From contig NZ_CP036289.1 in the NCBI RefSeq assembly GCF_007748115.1, positions 248,001 to 312,000 of the forward strand: a DNA stretch of 64,000 bases. Reading direction: 5' to 3'. Positions within the stretch are counted from its first letter, which is position 1. Each line of letters opens with the position of its first letter. This document shows, one piece after another, positions 9,351 through 18,903 of this stretch. Position numbers and translations under genes: made by a program. The stretch comes from Bremerella volcania. Lineage in GTDB: Bacteria > Planctomycetota > Planctomycetia > Pirellulales > Pirellulaceae. A model generated the notes under the pieces. The model saw only the letters and a program-made list of their open reading frames with translations, made no database searches and was not told the origin of the DNA.

Positions 9351-10496
9351 TCAAAGCAGTTCGACGCAAACGGTGTCAGCGAGTAATAGCCCTTCACGCG
9401 TTAATCGTAAGCGCTCATAACTATGGTTTAGTAGTTCTAATTCCAGAAACTGGTCAATCTTTGTCCCACATAACTCCCAGGGAGTCGTGCCGGTATCCTC
9501 CTGGAAGGTGGGAATGTGGACGCCGGCGAGCATCCGCAGACCAAACACAAGTTGCTCTCTGGCTTTCATTGGCAAGCTGAGTTCTTCATGTTCTGCCACT
9601 GGCGAGGTGCCTTGTTGCATTCTGCGGATGTATGCCGTGGTGCTGCGGTGGTTGGTTTCGCGAATCATGCCGACATGACGTGAAGCGCCAGGCCCGGCGG
9701 CAAAATATCGCTTGCCCAGCCAGTACTGCAGGTTGTGACGGCTTTCGCGTCCCGGCTGAGCGAAGTTCGAGACCTCGTAGTGCTCGAAACCGGCCTTCGT
9801 GAGATGATCGATCGCGGCCAGGTACATCTCGCGCTGAAGTTCCTCGTCGACTTCACGAAGCTGGTCATGATGCAGTCGATTCCAGAACGTCGTCCCTTTT
9901 TCAAACGTAAGTCCGTAGGTCGATAGGTGCGCCGTCCCCAGGTGGATGGCCGACTGAAGATCGCTTTCCCACTGTGCCAACGTTTCCCCAGGTGCGGCGA
10001 AGATCAGATCGACGCTCAGATTGGGAATCCGAGGCAATAACAGCTGTGCGGCGGCTTCGACCTGGCCTCGGTCGTGGTCGCGCTCAAGTAGTTTTAGTTT
10101 CTCACTGCGGAACGACTGAACGCCGAGGCTAACGCGATTGACTCCAGCCGACTCAAGGACTGCGACTTTCTCAGGTGTGATGTCGATCGGGTTCGCCTCG
10201 ACGCTTAGCTCAGCGTCCGCCGCTAAGGGAAACCACTTGGTCGCTAGGGAAAGAAGTTGCTCCAGTTCATCCGGCGCAAGATGAGTCGGAGTGCCACCAC
10301 CGAGAAAGAGCGTGTCAACCTCGTGCGGCTGACCGAGTTGCTCCAGTTCTTTCTCGATCGCGTTCAGGTAGGCACCGGCCAGGTCGTTGCGGCCGGCGAT
10401 GACGGTAAAGTTGCAGTAGCCACAGCGGTGCGCACAAAACGGGACGTGAATGTACGCACTGCGCGGCGTCTCGTTCGCAGCGTGCAGGTCGCTCAT
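9351..10496 (-). CDS. hemW: radical SAM haem chaperone HemW
   Basis: HemW is a cytoplasmic radical-SAM protein that binds haem and inserts it into respiratory enzymes; it was long misnamed oxygen-independent coproporphyrinogen oxidase. The 4Fe-4S motif is at Cys21, Cys25 and Cys28 (FCAHRCGYCNF), followed by LFLGGGTPTHL, the family's GGGTP block, and a HemN C-terminal region. From the ATG at 10496 it is 381 residues, normal for HemW. This start is preferred over an upstream in-frame GTG because it forms an ATGA overlap (10493-10496) with the stop codon of the RNase Z-like gene, typical of translational coupling. A haem-delivery role suits a genome rich in cytochrome-domain proteins, but that link is inferred. 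Confidence 0.92.
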   Translation of the reverse strand: MSDLHAANETPRSAYIHVPFCAHRCGYCNFTVIAGRNDLAGAYLNAIEKELEQLGQPHEVDTLFLGGGTPTHLAPDELEQLLSLATKWFPLAADAELSVEANPIDITPEKVAVLESAGVNRVSLGVQSFRSEKLKLLERDHDRGQVEAAAQLLLPRIPNLSVDLIFAAPGETLAQWESDLQSAIHLGTAHLSTYGLTFEKGTTFWNRLHHDQLREVDEELQREMYLAAIDHLTKAGFEHYEVSNFAQPGRESRHNLQYWLGKRYFAAGPGASRHVGMIRETNHRSTTAYIRRMQQGTSPVAEHEELSLPMKAREQLVFGLRMLAGVHIPTFQEDTGTTPWELCGTKIDQFLELELLNHSYERLRLTREGLLLADTVCVELL

Positions 10497-11341
10497 AGCC
10501 ACAAGTGCAGCCGTCCGTCGAGCATCTCCGGCAGCTTGGCTTGGACATGCTCTTGGATCTGACGATTGTTGTACCGCGTACTGAAGTGCGAGGCGATAAT
10601 CTTTTTGTTATGAAAACGATCCTGCCGTGCCACCACGTCATCCAGGTGAATGTGACCCATCTTATGGATCTTTTCCTTCCGATGCTCGGGCGAGACGAAC
10701 GTCATTTCCATGATCAGAATATCGGCCTCGTAAAACTGCGGGTTGTTGTCCATCGCCTCGGCGCGGCTGTCCCCCAGGTAAGCCAACAACGGGTGACGAT
10801 GCTCTTCGGTGACCTCGGTACCGCCCAGTCGCAGGTCTCGAATTTGCTCTCCGGGAAGCTCTTGAAACTCCGGTTTCAGTTTGCGACGTCTCTGCGAAAC
10901 GATATAGCCAACCGACGGGACGGTGTGCTTCGTTTCATAGGCGTTGACGATCAGCTCGCGCGAGAGTTCGATCTCCGTGCCTGGTAGGACCGGATGAATG
11001 GTGCACGGCATCTTGCCGCGATCCAATCGGCTGAATGCTTTGAGGACCTGCAGGGCAGGGCCGACGGCGATTTCAGGCATGTAGATGACTGGAGGAGGCA
11101 TTTTCATCAGCCGACGACGCGAAACATACACGGGCAGCGCGGCGATATGATCCAAGTGAGCATGGGAAACAAACCACGTTGCCGTACCCATGAAGTCCCA
11201 CGGCTGCAATCCCAGATCGAAGCCAAGCTTCATTTCTGGAATGCGCCAGTAAGTTTGAACGGCCGCGCGGGAATACCCTTCGATCGTCAGTCCGTTGAAT
11301 TCAAGTTTTCGCAGCGGTGCGTTGTCGAGCATGATCGTCAA
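10493..11341 (-). CDS. ribonuclease Z-like metallo-beta-lactamase hydrolase
   Basis: A 282-residue metallo-beta-lactamase-fold protein. Zinc ligands are visible: HAHLDH at residues 60-65, the AYLGDS aspartate near 190, GHIHLDD near 233 and SHFS near 250. The layout EGYSRAAVQTY, FDLG, SHAHLDHIAALPVYVSRR, GHIHL, SHFSTRYN closely matches, from memory, the short plant-type tRNase Z (TRZ1/TRZ2), which trims the 3' trailer of tRNA precursors. I therefore predict tRNA 3'-end processing in the cytoplasm; other MBL phosphodiesterase roles are possible. Its TGA overlaps the hemW ATG by four bases, so both are made from one transcript. Confidence 0.8.
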   Translation of the reverse strand: MTIMLDNAPLRKLEFNGLTIEGYSRAAVQTYWRIPEMKLGFDLGLQPWDFMGTATWFVSHAHLDHIAALPVYVSRRRLMKMPPPVIYMPEIAVGPALQVLKAFSRLDRGKMPCTIHPVLPGTEIELSRELIVNAYETKHTVPSVGYIVSQRRRKLKPEFQELPGEQIRDLRLGGTEVTEEHRHPLLAYLGDSRAEAMDNNPQFYEADILIMEMTFVSPEHRKEKIHKMGHIHLDDVVARQDRFHNKKIIASHFSTRYNNRQIQEHVQAKLPEMLDGRLHLWL

Positions 11342-11493
11342 AGTCTGAGTTGCGTATCTCTGGAGGTTCCATCGTCGCCGTCGATCAGGCAGATGGAGTG
11401 TGATCGGGAGACCAATCGCTGTGAGTGCTGGTGACCCTCAATCAAGGTGCCATGTGTCGAGGAAGGAAAGGACTTGCATCCGCGAGATCAGGT

Positions 11494-12276
11494 TCACTCC
11501 GCCGATGCTTTTCCTGGTTCGTATTCGTCGACGTCTTCAAAATGAACTTCGGCCTTGAATCCTTCGCCGGCGGTAATCCAGATCTCGCTTTCTCCCTCGT
11601 CCTGATGGGCCAACGTATTATAGTGGCGGATCAGTTCCAGCAGGGCGAGGAAGATGCCAATGATGCGGCTCTTGGCGCTATCAGGCGGAAAAAGAGTATG
11701 GAAGCGAACCTTTCCCTCTTCGACAATCCGCTGGTGCACGGCTTTCATGTGGACCCGGATCGGGGTGTCGTCGTAAACGATATTGGTCGGCTGTTGGGCC
11801 TTGTTGTCTCGTAGCAGCCGATTGAGTGCACTAACGAGGTCCCAGAGTTCGACTTCATTAATCGGTTGGTCGGCCATATCGACCTTACGTGGGGGGAGGT
11901 CGTCGGCGATGCGGGTAAAGCGTCGCTGCCAGTTGCGTCCTTGGTCTTCCAGCAGGCTGGCAGCGTCTTTGAACCGTTTGTATTCCAAAAGTCGTTCGAC
12001 GAGCTGTTCGCGCGGGTCGTCGATTGCTTCTTCGTCCGTGTCTTCGACCTGAGGCAGGACCAGCTTCGACTTGATCTCGATCAACGTGCTGGCCATTTCC
12101 AGGAAGTCGGCCACACTGTTGACGTCCATGGCCTTGAGAATTTCCAGATAGGCCAGGTATTGCTGAGTTACCTGGGCGATGGGAATATCGACGATATCAA
12201 GTTCGTGCTTACGAACCAGGTACAACAATAGATCGAGCGGCCCACGGTAGATGGGGATTTCAACTCGAAAGTTCAT
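11494..12276 (-). CDS. scpA: segregation and condensation protein A
   Basis: ScpA is the kleisin subunit that bridges SMC heads in the bacterial condensin complex. The N-terminal block YRGPLDLLLYLVRKHELDI is a hallmark of the family. It is followed by VADFLEMASTLIEIKSKLVLP and a C-terminal winged-helix part (FLALLELIRH). The ATG at 12276 (MNFRVEI) gives 260 residues, normal for ScpA. An upstream in-frame codon at 12318 would add 14 residues that run into a dispersed repeat, so it is rejected. No scpB or smc is in the window. The gene is on the minus strand, downstream of the 1336-residue protein. Confidence 0.93.
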   Translation of the reverse strand: MNFRVEIPIYRGPLDLLLYLVRKHELDIVDIPIAQVTQQYLAYLEILKAMDVNSVADFLEMASTLIEIKSKLVLPQVEDTDEEAIDDPREQLVERLLEYKRFKDAASLLEDQGRNWQRRFTRIADDLPPRKVDMADQPINEVELWDLVSALNRLLRDNKAQQPTNIVYDDTPIRVHMKAVHQRIVEEGKVRFHTLFPPDSAKSRIIGIFLALLELIRHYNTLAHQDEGESEIWITAGEGFKAEVHFEDVDEYEPGKASAE

Positions 12277-12305
12277 TGCTTGGTACCTGTTGTTGGCGAC
12301 ATCTG

Positions 12306-12416
12306 GTCCCCTCTCCACCGTCTGCGGCGGAGAGGGTTAGGGTGAGGGGGCGAATTGAGTCCCCGCGTCAGCCCCTCACCCTAGCCCTCTCCCCAAAGGG
12401 GCGAGGGGACAAGAGT
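12306..12416. repeat. dispersed palindromic repeat, 'ccctcaccctagccctctcccc' family, copy 1
   Basis: Two inverted half-copies of a pyrimidine-rich element face each other: cccctctccaccgtc...gagagggttagggtgagggg and cccctcaccctagccctctc...gaggggac. They fill the gap between the 1336-residue gene and scpA, both on the minus strand. Related copies are at 57103-57148 and 61958-62005. The element is REP-like and could form a large stem-loop in the transcript. Confidence 0.75.
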
Positions 12417-12431
12417 TAAGCAGCTAACTCA

Positions 12432-15400
12432 TTATTCCTCTTCGTCGTCTCCACCGGAAGGGAAATGGGTCGTCCAGCCGTCGATTTGATCGTGAACTTC
12501 TTCCAGAGAAAGTTTCCTGAGCGGAATCGCTTCACCAGGTTGCCAGGCTTCATTTTCCGTCGAGAAGCTAGCTTCGAGTTCGACCTTGGTCACTTCTTCG
12601 TCCAGAGCCTTGAGCCAGGCGGGGATATCGAGCCCCACGCCGCTGGGCTCTTCGACCAATGCTTCCGCCTCGTCGTATAGCAGCTTGAAGGCCGTGTTGG
12701 CGTCTTCGCTTCCCATGTTGGTCATCGATTGCTCGACCAGTGAGCAGATCCGATCGACGGCCAGCGGCCGGACGAAGCGTTCCTTGATGCGGTCGGCAAC
12801 GGTGGGCATTTGCATGGCGTATTCGCGCTGCAGTTCTCGCAGCTTCTGCACGTACTTGTCGGCTTCGTCCTCGATGCGATCGGCCAACGCCTTACGCCAC
12901 ATTTGAGCTGCTTCGGAGTGCCCAGTGCGGACGAGGACTTCGTGCGTCATTACGATCGGCTTGAGGTTCCAAGAGACGCGATCGTACGCGGTACGAAGTC
13001 GCAGAAAGTCGAGGAACATGTACAGGTACTCGCCGCGGTCACTCTGCGTGGTCGTGCTGTTGTAGTCGCGATACTCGGCGAAGTTCTCCAGCACGGCTTC
13101 CAGCACCATGCTAAAACAGGCAATCGATTCGGTCCGGTTGATATTCGTTCCCATAGCCTGAATGAATAGAGGCCAGTCTTCATCGGGCCATTGCTGGCGA
13201 ACCTTTTCGATCCAGGTTGCCACACCGCCGTGCAGAATGCTGCGGATGTTGCCGCGATTGAAGAAGTGCTGGGTGAACAGATCAGCCCCGTACCGCTGAA
13301 TGAAAGCTTGAACGAGCTTCCATTGCCCAGGGTCAGAGAACTTCTCGACGGCCGACAAACGCAGCGTGCGACTGTGATTGAGCCACACAATCAAAAGATT
13401 CTGCGTGACATGTTCCAGGCACTCGACCAATGCGTTGTCGAGTTCCGAAGCCCCTTCTTTGGCGACTTCCCAACTCTCTGAGGAAGCGACGACGGCATCG
13501 ATAATCGCCAGAAAGCCTGTTTCAAATAGTGCGTCAAATTCGGTGATCGCACCGGGACCGATTGGGTTATCGTTTTCCATCTTCCGCGCCGTGTCGAGCA
13601 TCTGGCGCGAGAAGTCGTATTGCCCAATGCGCGGTAGCCAATGCAGCAGTTCGCGGATGGTCGATTGGCGAACACGTGTCGAAACGATTCGCAGTGGTCC
13701 ACCCCGCTTCGAGATTGGCACGTATAGCAGCGGTTTGTCTTTCAGAGTATTGAGCATCGGCGGGAAATGCTGCTGGACGGCCTCGGTATCGCCGGCAAGG
13801 ATCGCCGCCAATAGATCGACGGCCAGCGTTTGTTCCGCACCGATTTCTTTCTCGAGATTCTCGAGAGATTGCTTATGCTCAGGAGCAACCGCGGCCACGA
13901 CCGACGAAAGAATACGAGCCGCCGAGGCCGTGCTCACCGTCGTCATGATGATCCGCTCGAGCATGAACTCTTTGACGGCTCGCTGGCGATCGTATTCGAC
14001 CATCTCTTGGTGGTCACCGCTGATATCGCTCAGTTGATGTTGGTTCACGACCAGCAGCAGTTCCAGCAGTTCACGATAGTTGGTGATTGCCTGCTCTCGC
14101 CACTGCAGCAACTTCTCGACGACGACCGGTTCCCCCTCGCTACGCAGGGCCTGAAACGCAGCCATCTGCCACTGCTGGGCGACGCAGCTGAGAAACGAGA
14201 TGTGCATGTTGACGCGGCGCGATTCGACTTGCAGGTCTTCGCTCGATTCGGTCGAACTCGATCCTCCCTCGAAGATCGCCCCTTCGTTGCCATCGTCGGT
14301 GCTGTCGGTGAAAGTGACGTCTTCGTAAGCTGCCTGGAAGATGTCATCGTCTTCGCTGGGCTCTTCTCCTTGGAAGAGCGCGTCAAGTTCTTCGTCGAAC
14401 TGTCCCTTCTTCGCTTGCTTCGAGAACCACCCCGGCACCTGGCTGTAGATGCCGGCGTTGGCTTCCTGGAAATCCATGAAACGCTGAATCATCTGCCACG
14501 TCTCGGCCTGATTCTCAGGCGTGTCCGGCAGGGACTCGCGATGTTTCTGTAGCGTTAGAATCCACTGCGTCGCGATGCTGAAGTAGGACGTGTCGAGATG
14601 ATGCAGCGGGATCTCGTCGGCCTGTTCGAGCCAATTCATCAACAAGGCCATCGTGGTGACGAAGTCGTTCCGCTCGAGCAGCGCTTGAATCACCAGACCA
14701 TAGGCCTTGGGGGAATCGAACATTTCGACGTGCGGCGACCAGAAGGCAATATCGCCAGCTTCTGCTCCGGCTTTGTGCCACAGACGCAGGGCATCGGCCA
14801 CGCGTCGTGCCGCCGCAAAGGCATCGTCACCGCTGGGGCTATCGACGCTGGAAAGCTCGTGCGTGGCGAATTGATGCCACCACATGCTGAACTCTTCAAA
14901 CGCCCAGGCTGTTTTCGATCGCACGGCTTCGTCATCGCGCACGGCCGCTTCGCTGAGAGCCTGGGACATGAGGTCGAAGATTTGTTCGATCATCCGCGCC
15001 AAGTCATCAACGCGATGATCGCGGACGCTGTTCTCGTAGGCGGGGAACAAGCTGAACTGGCCGTCGAAGCCCAGGATGTTCCAGGGGTCGACGATCGCTC
15101 CGCATTCGATTGCCCGGTGGAGTCGATCAACGATGCGGTGAATGTACTCGATGGTTTCGTTCAGCTCGCCGCGACGCATGGCCTGATGGGCAAGCGTGAT
15201 GAAGCACTCAATGCGGCACTGCATCCGCGCAGAAGCGGTTGGGACGATATCGACCTGTTTGCCGGCCGCTTCGGGATAGCCCATCCGCGAAAAGATAAGC
15301 GCCAGGCGAACGTGTGCCAGCTGCTTTGCGCGGCGATTGCTGAGGTAAGCGTTTAAATGCTGTCGAGCGGCCCCGAACGGTTGGCGTCGTTGGATCGACT

Positions 15401-16442
15401 CTTCGTTGAGCCGCTGCGACATCGAGGCGGGGCAGTTATCCAGAAGCTGGTTGTAGAACCGATCGCGGTAGTTGGCGATAACGGGCACGAGTTTTGAGAG
15501 GGTCGTCTCCGAATCGTAAGCACCTGGTCCGCTGCCGCTGATGCCGGCACCCATGAGGATGACGCCAGCCAGAACGGCCGCCCCTTCGTACACGAGTTCT
15601 TCATGGCTCAAGTTTTCCGGAGGGTTGCGATCGACGCGGTCGGTTAATGCTTCCAGGGTGACTTGCTGTACGACAAAGCGATTGTAATGACCGCTCATGT
15701 CGATGCTGTCCGGGTCCCACTGTCCGAATTGGTAGTTCGGACGTTTGTTGACCGGATGCTCGAAGTCGTACGCTCGCGGGTCGATCGCCAATTCAACAAG
15801 TTTCGCGGGATCGAATCCAGCATCTTGTAAGATGTCCGGAGCCGTGCTGGCAAGCAGTTCCAAGGTCTTCTCGACAATCTCTTGGTGTCGACTTAGGCAA
15901 GCGCCTGCCCCTTTCAGCCAAATGGGAATAGGGCGGCAATACTCATGGGCGTACGGCTCGGTCTTGCGGGTTTCGAGCGCAGGAACCGGACGGTGTCCGA
16001 TGTAATCATTTAACTGTTCCAGGCAATTCTTGAGAACGCGGGCTTCGTCATCCCATTCGGCCGACTGCATCAGGACGGACTGCGCCACGCGGACGACGAA
16101 GAAAGGAGAGAATAGGCTCTCACCGCTTTGGTGAAACAAAAGATCGTGGTGGAACTTCAGGTAACCTGGCAGAACCACATCGAAGATATAGTACAGCGCA
16201 GTCTCGGCCTGGGTGCTTTGGTTCAAAGCGGCCGAAGTGGTCCTCAGGCGAGCGAGACCTTCTTTTAGCCTCTCACCAACGAGCGACCATTGCCAGATCG
16301 GTTTGGCTGGCTCGGATTCGGCAACCTGGCGAAACAGGTGGTCCATCGCCGTGGCGAAGCGGGCATCGAAGTCTCCGGAAGAGAAATTGAGATAGCCGAG
16401 TATCTTCTCGAGCAGAACATTCTCTTCAGCTGGATCACCCAT
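12432..16442 (-). CDS. large protein of unknown function (1336 aa)
   Basis: I do not recognise this protein. It has 1336 residues, no signal peptide and no evident membrane segment, so it is probably cytoplasmic. Most of it reads as amphipathic helices with TPR/HEAT-like spacing, rich in Trp-Leu and Ala pairs. The exception is an acidic, Ser/Glu/Asp-rich linker at ~684-742, which separates two helical halves. The C-terminus is acidic (GGDDEEE). The ATG at 16442 reads MGDPAEENV. The gene lies 113 bp upstream of the scpA repeat and has no paralogue in the window. Codon use looks like its neighbours, so recent transfer is not suggested. A scaffold role is a guess only. Confidence 0.75.
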   Translation of the reverse strand: MGDPAEENVLLEKILGYLNFSSGDFDARFATAMDHLFRQVAESEPAKPIWQWSLVGERLKEGLARLRTTSAALNQSTQAETALYYIFDVVLPGYLKFHHDLLFHQSGESLFSPFFVVRVAQSVLMQSAEWDDEARVLKNCLEQLNDYIGHRPVPALETRKTEPYAHEYCRPIPIWLKGAGACLSRHQEIVEKTLELLASTAPDILQDAGFDPAKLVELAIDPRAYDFEHPVNKRPNYQFGQWDPDSIDMSGHYNRFVVQQVTLEALTDRVDRNPPENLSHEELVYEGAAVLAGVILMGAGISGSGPGAYDSETTLSKLVPVIANYRDRFYNQLLDNCPASMSQRLNEESIQRRQPFGAARQHLNAYLSNRRAKQLAHVRLALIFSRMGYPEAAGKQVDIVPTASARMQCRIECFITLAHQAMRRGELNETIEYIHRIVDRLHRAIECGAIVDPWNILGFDGQFSLFPAYENSVRDHRVDDLARMIEQIFDLMSQALSEAAVRDDEAVRSKTAWAFEEFSMWWHQFATHELSSVDSPSGDDAFAAARRVADALRLWHKAGAEAGDIAFWSPHVEMFDSPKAYGLVIQALLERNDFVTTMALLMNWLEQADEIPLHHLDTSYFSIATQWILTLQKHRESLPDTPENQAETWQMIQRFMDFQEANAGIYSQVPGWFSKQAKKGQFDEELDALFQGEEPSEDDDIFQAAYEDVTFTDSTDDGNEGAIFEGGSSSTESSEDLQVESRRVNMHISFLSCVAQQWQMAAFQALRSEGEPVVVEKLLQWREQAITNYRELLELLLVVNQHQLSDISGDHQEMVEYDRQRAVKEFMLERIIMTTVSTASAARILSSVVAAVAPEHKQSLENLEKEIGAEQTLAVDLLAAILAGDTEAVQQHFPPMLNTLKDKPLLYVPISKRGGPLRIVSTRVRQSTIRELLHWLPRIGQYDFSRQMLDTARKMENDNPIGPGAITEFDALFETGFLAIIDAVVASSESWEVAKEGASELDNALVECLEHVTQNLLIVWLNHSRTLRLSAVEKFSDPGQWKLVQAFIQRYGADLFTQHFFNRGNIRSILHGGVATWIEKVRQQWPDEDWPLFIQAMGTNINRTESIACFSMVLEAVLENFAEYRDYNSTTTQSDRGEYLYMFLDFLRLRTAYDRVSWNLKPIVMTHEVLVRTGHSEAAQMWRKALADRIEDEADKYVQKLRELQREYAMQMPTVADRIKERFVRPLAVDRICSLVEQSMTNMGSEDANTAFKLLYDEAEALVEEPSGVGLDIPAWLKALDEEVTKVELEASFSTENEAWQPGEAIPLRKLSLEEVHDQIDGWTTHFPSGGDDEEE

Positions 16443-16865
16443 GAACCGTCCACTGTAATTGAATAAGAGCCCCTAATGCGAGGGGTGTGCCGCCATGCAT
16501 TCGACAAGCATTGCCTTCCCCTCACGAGAGTGGTAAATCCTCCCGCAAGAGTTTATGGTAGAGCCCAGTGCCGATGGGGTCTAGGCGATGCAGAACCCCA
16601 GGAAACATGGAAAAACGAGGTTTTGGCGAATTCCTGGGCGAAAACGTGACGCCCAAGGGGATCTGAATTAAGATGAAAAAACTCGGCAAGGTATTTCCTA
16701 ATCGAGTGTTATGCTTAATGAGGACGCATTGATGGCGTTCTCATCGAGCTAAAAATCTAAATTCATCCTCGCGGCCGATTCAGGTGGCGAAGGATCTTAT
16801 CTGGCAGTAGTTTCCACTCAGAAAGTCGGACCGAGTTCAAGCCGACCCAAGGAAGCAAGACGATT
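16443..16865. other. 423-bp divergent intergenic region
   Basis: It separates the divergently transcribed 1336-residue gene and PQQ-propeller gene, so it must hold promoters for both. The part around 16660-16770 is AT-richer. I see no convincing -35/-10 pair, RNA gene or coding frame. Confidence 0.5.
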
Positions 16866-18554
16866 ATGCACATTCACAAATGCGTTACGCGGCTGATCCT
16901 GTTTGCCATGCTGGTAGTGGCGGCGAGTCCTGCAATGGCTCAGTTGGGGCCGCGAAACTTCTCTCCTTTGGAACTGGAACGATTGGGTCTGGAGAAGTTA
17001 TGGATAGGCCAACTGCCAATCGATCCACATCGCTCGGAGATCGAAAAGTTCCGGCAGGTGGTCAGCCTGAAGAATCCATTGGTCGTCTTCGAAGTAGAAC
17101 AGGATGGTCGAACGGCAACGTTTGCCTCGAATGAATTGAGCATCCTCGGCCAGCCGTTGGGCGAAGAAGGTGCCAAGGCGAAAGCCGATCAGTATGTCGC
17201 TCGTCTGGACGACAGCAAAGGAAAGCCGGTTGTTAATCGCCTGGAGATTCCCGAAGTCACGTTCCTCGCACAAAGCGATGCCGGCATGTTGATGTCCATC
17301 AACGGACGCACTGGTCGAACCGAGTGGTCGAAGGTGTACGGCCGTCGGGGATATCCCCAGCCGACGCCAGATGCCAACGACGAATTCGTTTTCACCATCA
17401 ATGACTTCGCTCTGAACTGCCTGCACCGCAATAATGGCGAGTTGGTGTGGAGCCGAAAACTAGAAGGGGTTCCGATTGCCGGCCCAGTCGTAGGCGAAGA
17501 GTTTACCTACGTTCCAATGCTCGACGGAACGGTCGTTGCCTACAACTTCGAAGGGGGCCCGCGACTGACGCCGCGCTACAAGTCGTTGGGTCGGATTCAC
17601 AAACCGATGGTCGCTTCCAAGACCTCGGTTGCCTGGGCGACCGACCGCGATTACTTCTACGTCGGTTATGCGGATCGTCCGTTGATTCGTTATCGCATTG
17701 AATCGAGCGGCGAGATCCTGGCACCTCCGAGCTATGAAGACCCATTGCGTCTGTTCTTTACTACCAAGACAGGCTACGTCTATTGCCTTTACGCTCCAGA
17801 TGGCAGTGTGCAGTGGCGGTTCTCGTGTGGGCAGCCGATTGATACTTCAGCCGTTGCCATTGGCGATGCCGTTTTTGTGGCACTTCAGCGAGGCGGGCTG
17901 TATAAACTTGGCATCGATGATGGTGGCGTGAAGTGGTTTGTTCCGCGGATCGAACAGTTCCTGGCTGCGAATGACCAGTATGCTTACGCACTCGATCAAA
18001 CCAAGAATCTCGTCGTCCTCGATATCAACTCGGGTGCTCAGGTAGGGACGCTAGATCTGTCAGGCTACGATTTCTTTTACACCAATGGCCAGACCGATCG
18101 TATTATCATCGGCTCGAAGAAGGGACGACTCGTCGTCTTGCGATCGGCCGCTCATCCTTATCCAATGGTGCACGTGAACGTCAAAGCACCTAAGGATGAA
18201 GAAGCACCTGCTGAAGGTGACAAGAAAGAAGAAGACGCAGGGGGCGACAAGCCTGCCGTCGATCCATTCGCAGCTCCTGGCGGTGGAGTCGCCGATCCGT
18301 TCGCCGCCCCAGGGGGTGGTGCTCCGGCAGCCGATCCATTCGGTGGCAGCGGCGGAGGAAATGCCAATCCGTTCGGTCCACCAAGTAGCGGCGGAAGCGG
18401 AAGCAACGATCCGTTTGGTAGCGGCTCCAGCGATCCGTTCGGCGGTGGCAACTCGGGAGGTGGTTCCAACGATCCGTTTGGCAGCGGTGGCAGCTCCGAT
18501 CCTTTCGGCAGCTCAGGTAGCGGGGCCGGCATGGACGATCCGTTTGGTAACTAA
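16866..18554 (+). CDS. exported PQQ-type beta-propeller protein with DPFG-repeat tail
   Basis: A 562-residue protein with a clear signal peptide (MHIHKCVTRLILFAMLVVAASPAMAQ). Residues ~90-435 contain PQQ/BamB-like propeller blades with motifs such as GRTEWSKVYG, NGELVWSRKL, DGSVQWRFSC and GVKWFV. From ~440 the chain is low-complexity: an acidic linker, then nine copies of D/N-PF-A/G in a Gly/Ser/Pro/Ala background to the C-terminus. The propeller may bind a protein or act as a scaffold; enzymatic quinone binding is not evident. The tail is probably disordered and could be an envelope or binding segment. The gene stands alone and is followed by a strong terminator. Confidence 0.85.
   Translation: MHIHKCVTRLILFAMLVVAASPAMAQLGPRNFSPLELERLGLEKLWIGQLPIDPHRSEIEKFRQVVSLKNPLVVFEVEQDGRTATFASNELSILGQPLGEEGAKAKADQYVARLDDSKGKPVVNRLEIPEVTFLAQSDAGMLMSINGRTGRTEWSKVYGRRGYPQPTPDANDEFVFTINDFALNCLHRNNGELVWSRKLEGVPIAGPVVGEEFTYVPMLDGTVVAYNFEGGPRLTPRYKSLGRIHKPMVASKTSVAWATDRDYFYVGYADRPLIRYRIESSGEILAPPSYEDPLRLFFTTKTGYVYCLYAPDGSVQWRFSCGQPIDTSAVAIGDAVFVALQRGGLYKLGIDDGGVKWFVPRIEQFLAANDQYAYALDQTKNLVVLDINSGAQVGTLDLSGYDFFYTNGQTDRIIIGSKKGRLVVLRSAAHPYPMVHVNVKAPKDEEAPAEGDKKEEDAGGDKPAVDPFAAPGGGVADPFAAPGGGAPAADPFGGSGGGNANPFGPPSSGGSGSNDPFGSGSSDPFGGGNSGGGSNDPFGSGGSSDPFGSSGSGAGMDDPFGN
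18241..18554 (+). repeat. in-gene DPFG/DPFA low-complexity repeat
   Basis: The coding sequence repeats units such as gatccgttcggc with glycine/serine spacers. It encodes two DPFA, six DPFG and one NPFG motif in about 100 codons. Such tracts are prone to length variation by slippage. Confidence 0.8.
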
Positions 18555-18903
18555 GCATTCCGCTAATGTTCCTTAAGATTATTGAAAGACTCGCGATCGA
18601 TTTGATCGCGAGTCTTTTTTTGTTGCTACGTAGGGAGGCGTATCGCCCCTTGCGCACCTCAAGAGGAACTTCATTTTTCAAAATGGACGCAGAAATAGAC
18701 ACGATCTAGTGCATTTCTCGGTTCTTCCCCGCTAAACTACACAGTGACCAACCGCACGTTCGTCTTCTGGAAGGGTGATGCACTGATCGCAAACTTCCAG
18801 CCAGCCTGGCGAACGCACCCCACATTCGCAAGCTTCTCATCAGCCGCGCGCGGTTGTCGACACGCATCCCGTTACCTACATGAATGCAGGAGATTTCACT
18901 CTC
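18555..18903. other. 349-bp intergenic region
   Basis: Apart from the terminator at 18585-18621, it holds no supported gene. The promoter of the following large multidomain gene should lie between about 18630 and 18880. I see no strong consensus match. Confidence 0.5.
18585..18621 (+). terminator. Rho-independent terminator
   Basis: A perfect 14-bp stem (aaagactcgcgatc at 18585-18598 with gatcgcgagtcttt at 18604-18617), a 5-nt loop and a run of T's ending at 18621. It lies 31 bp after the stop of the PQQ-propeller gene. Confidence 0.92.

Noticed and set aside
12277-12318. Longer scpA start at 12318
   Set aside because: The extra 14 codons run into the palindromic repeat and have no family similarity; MNFRVEI at 12276 fits ScpA proteins.
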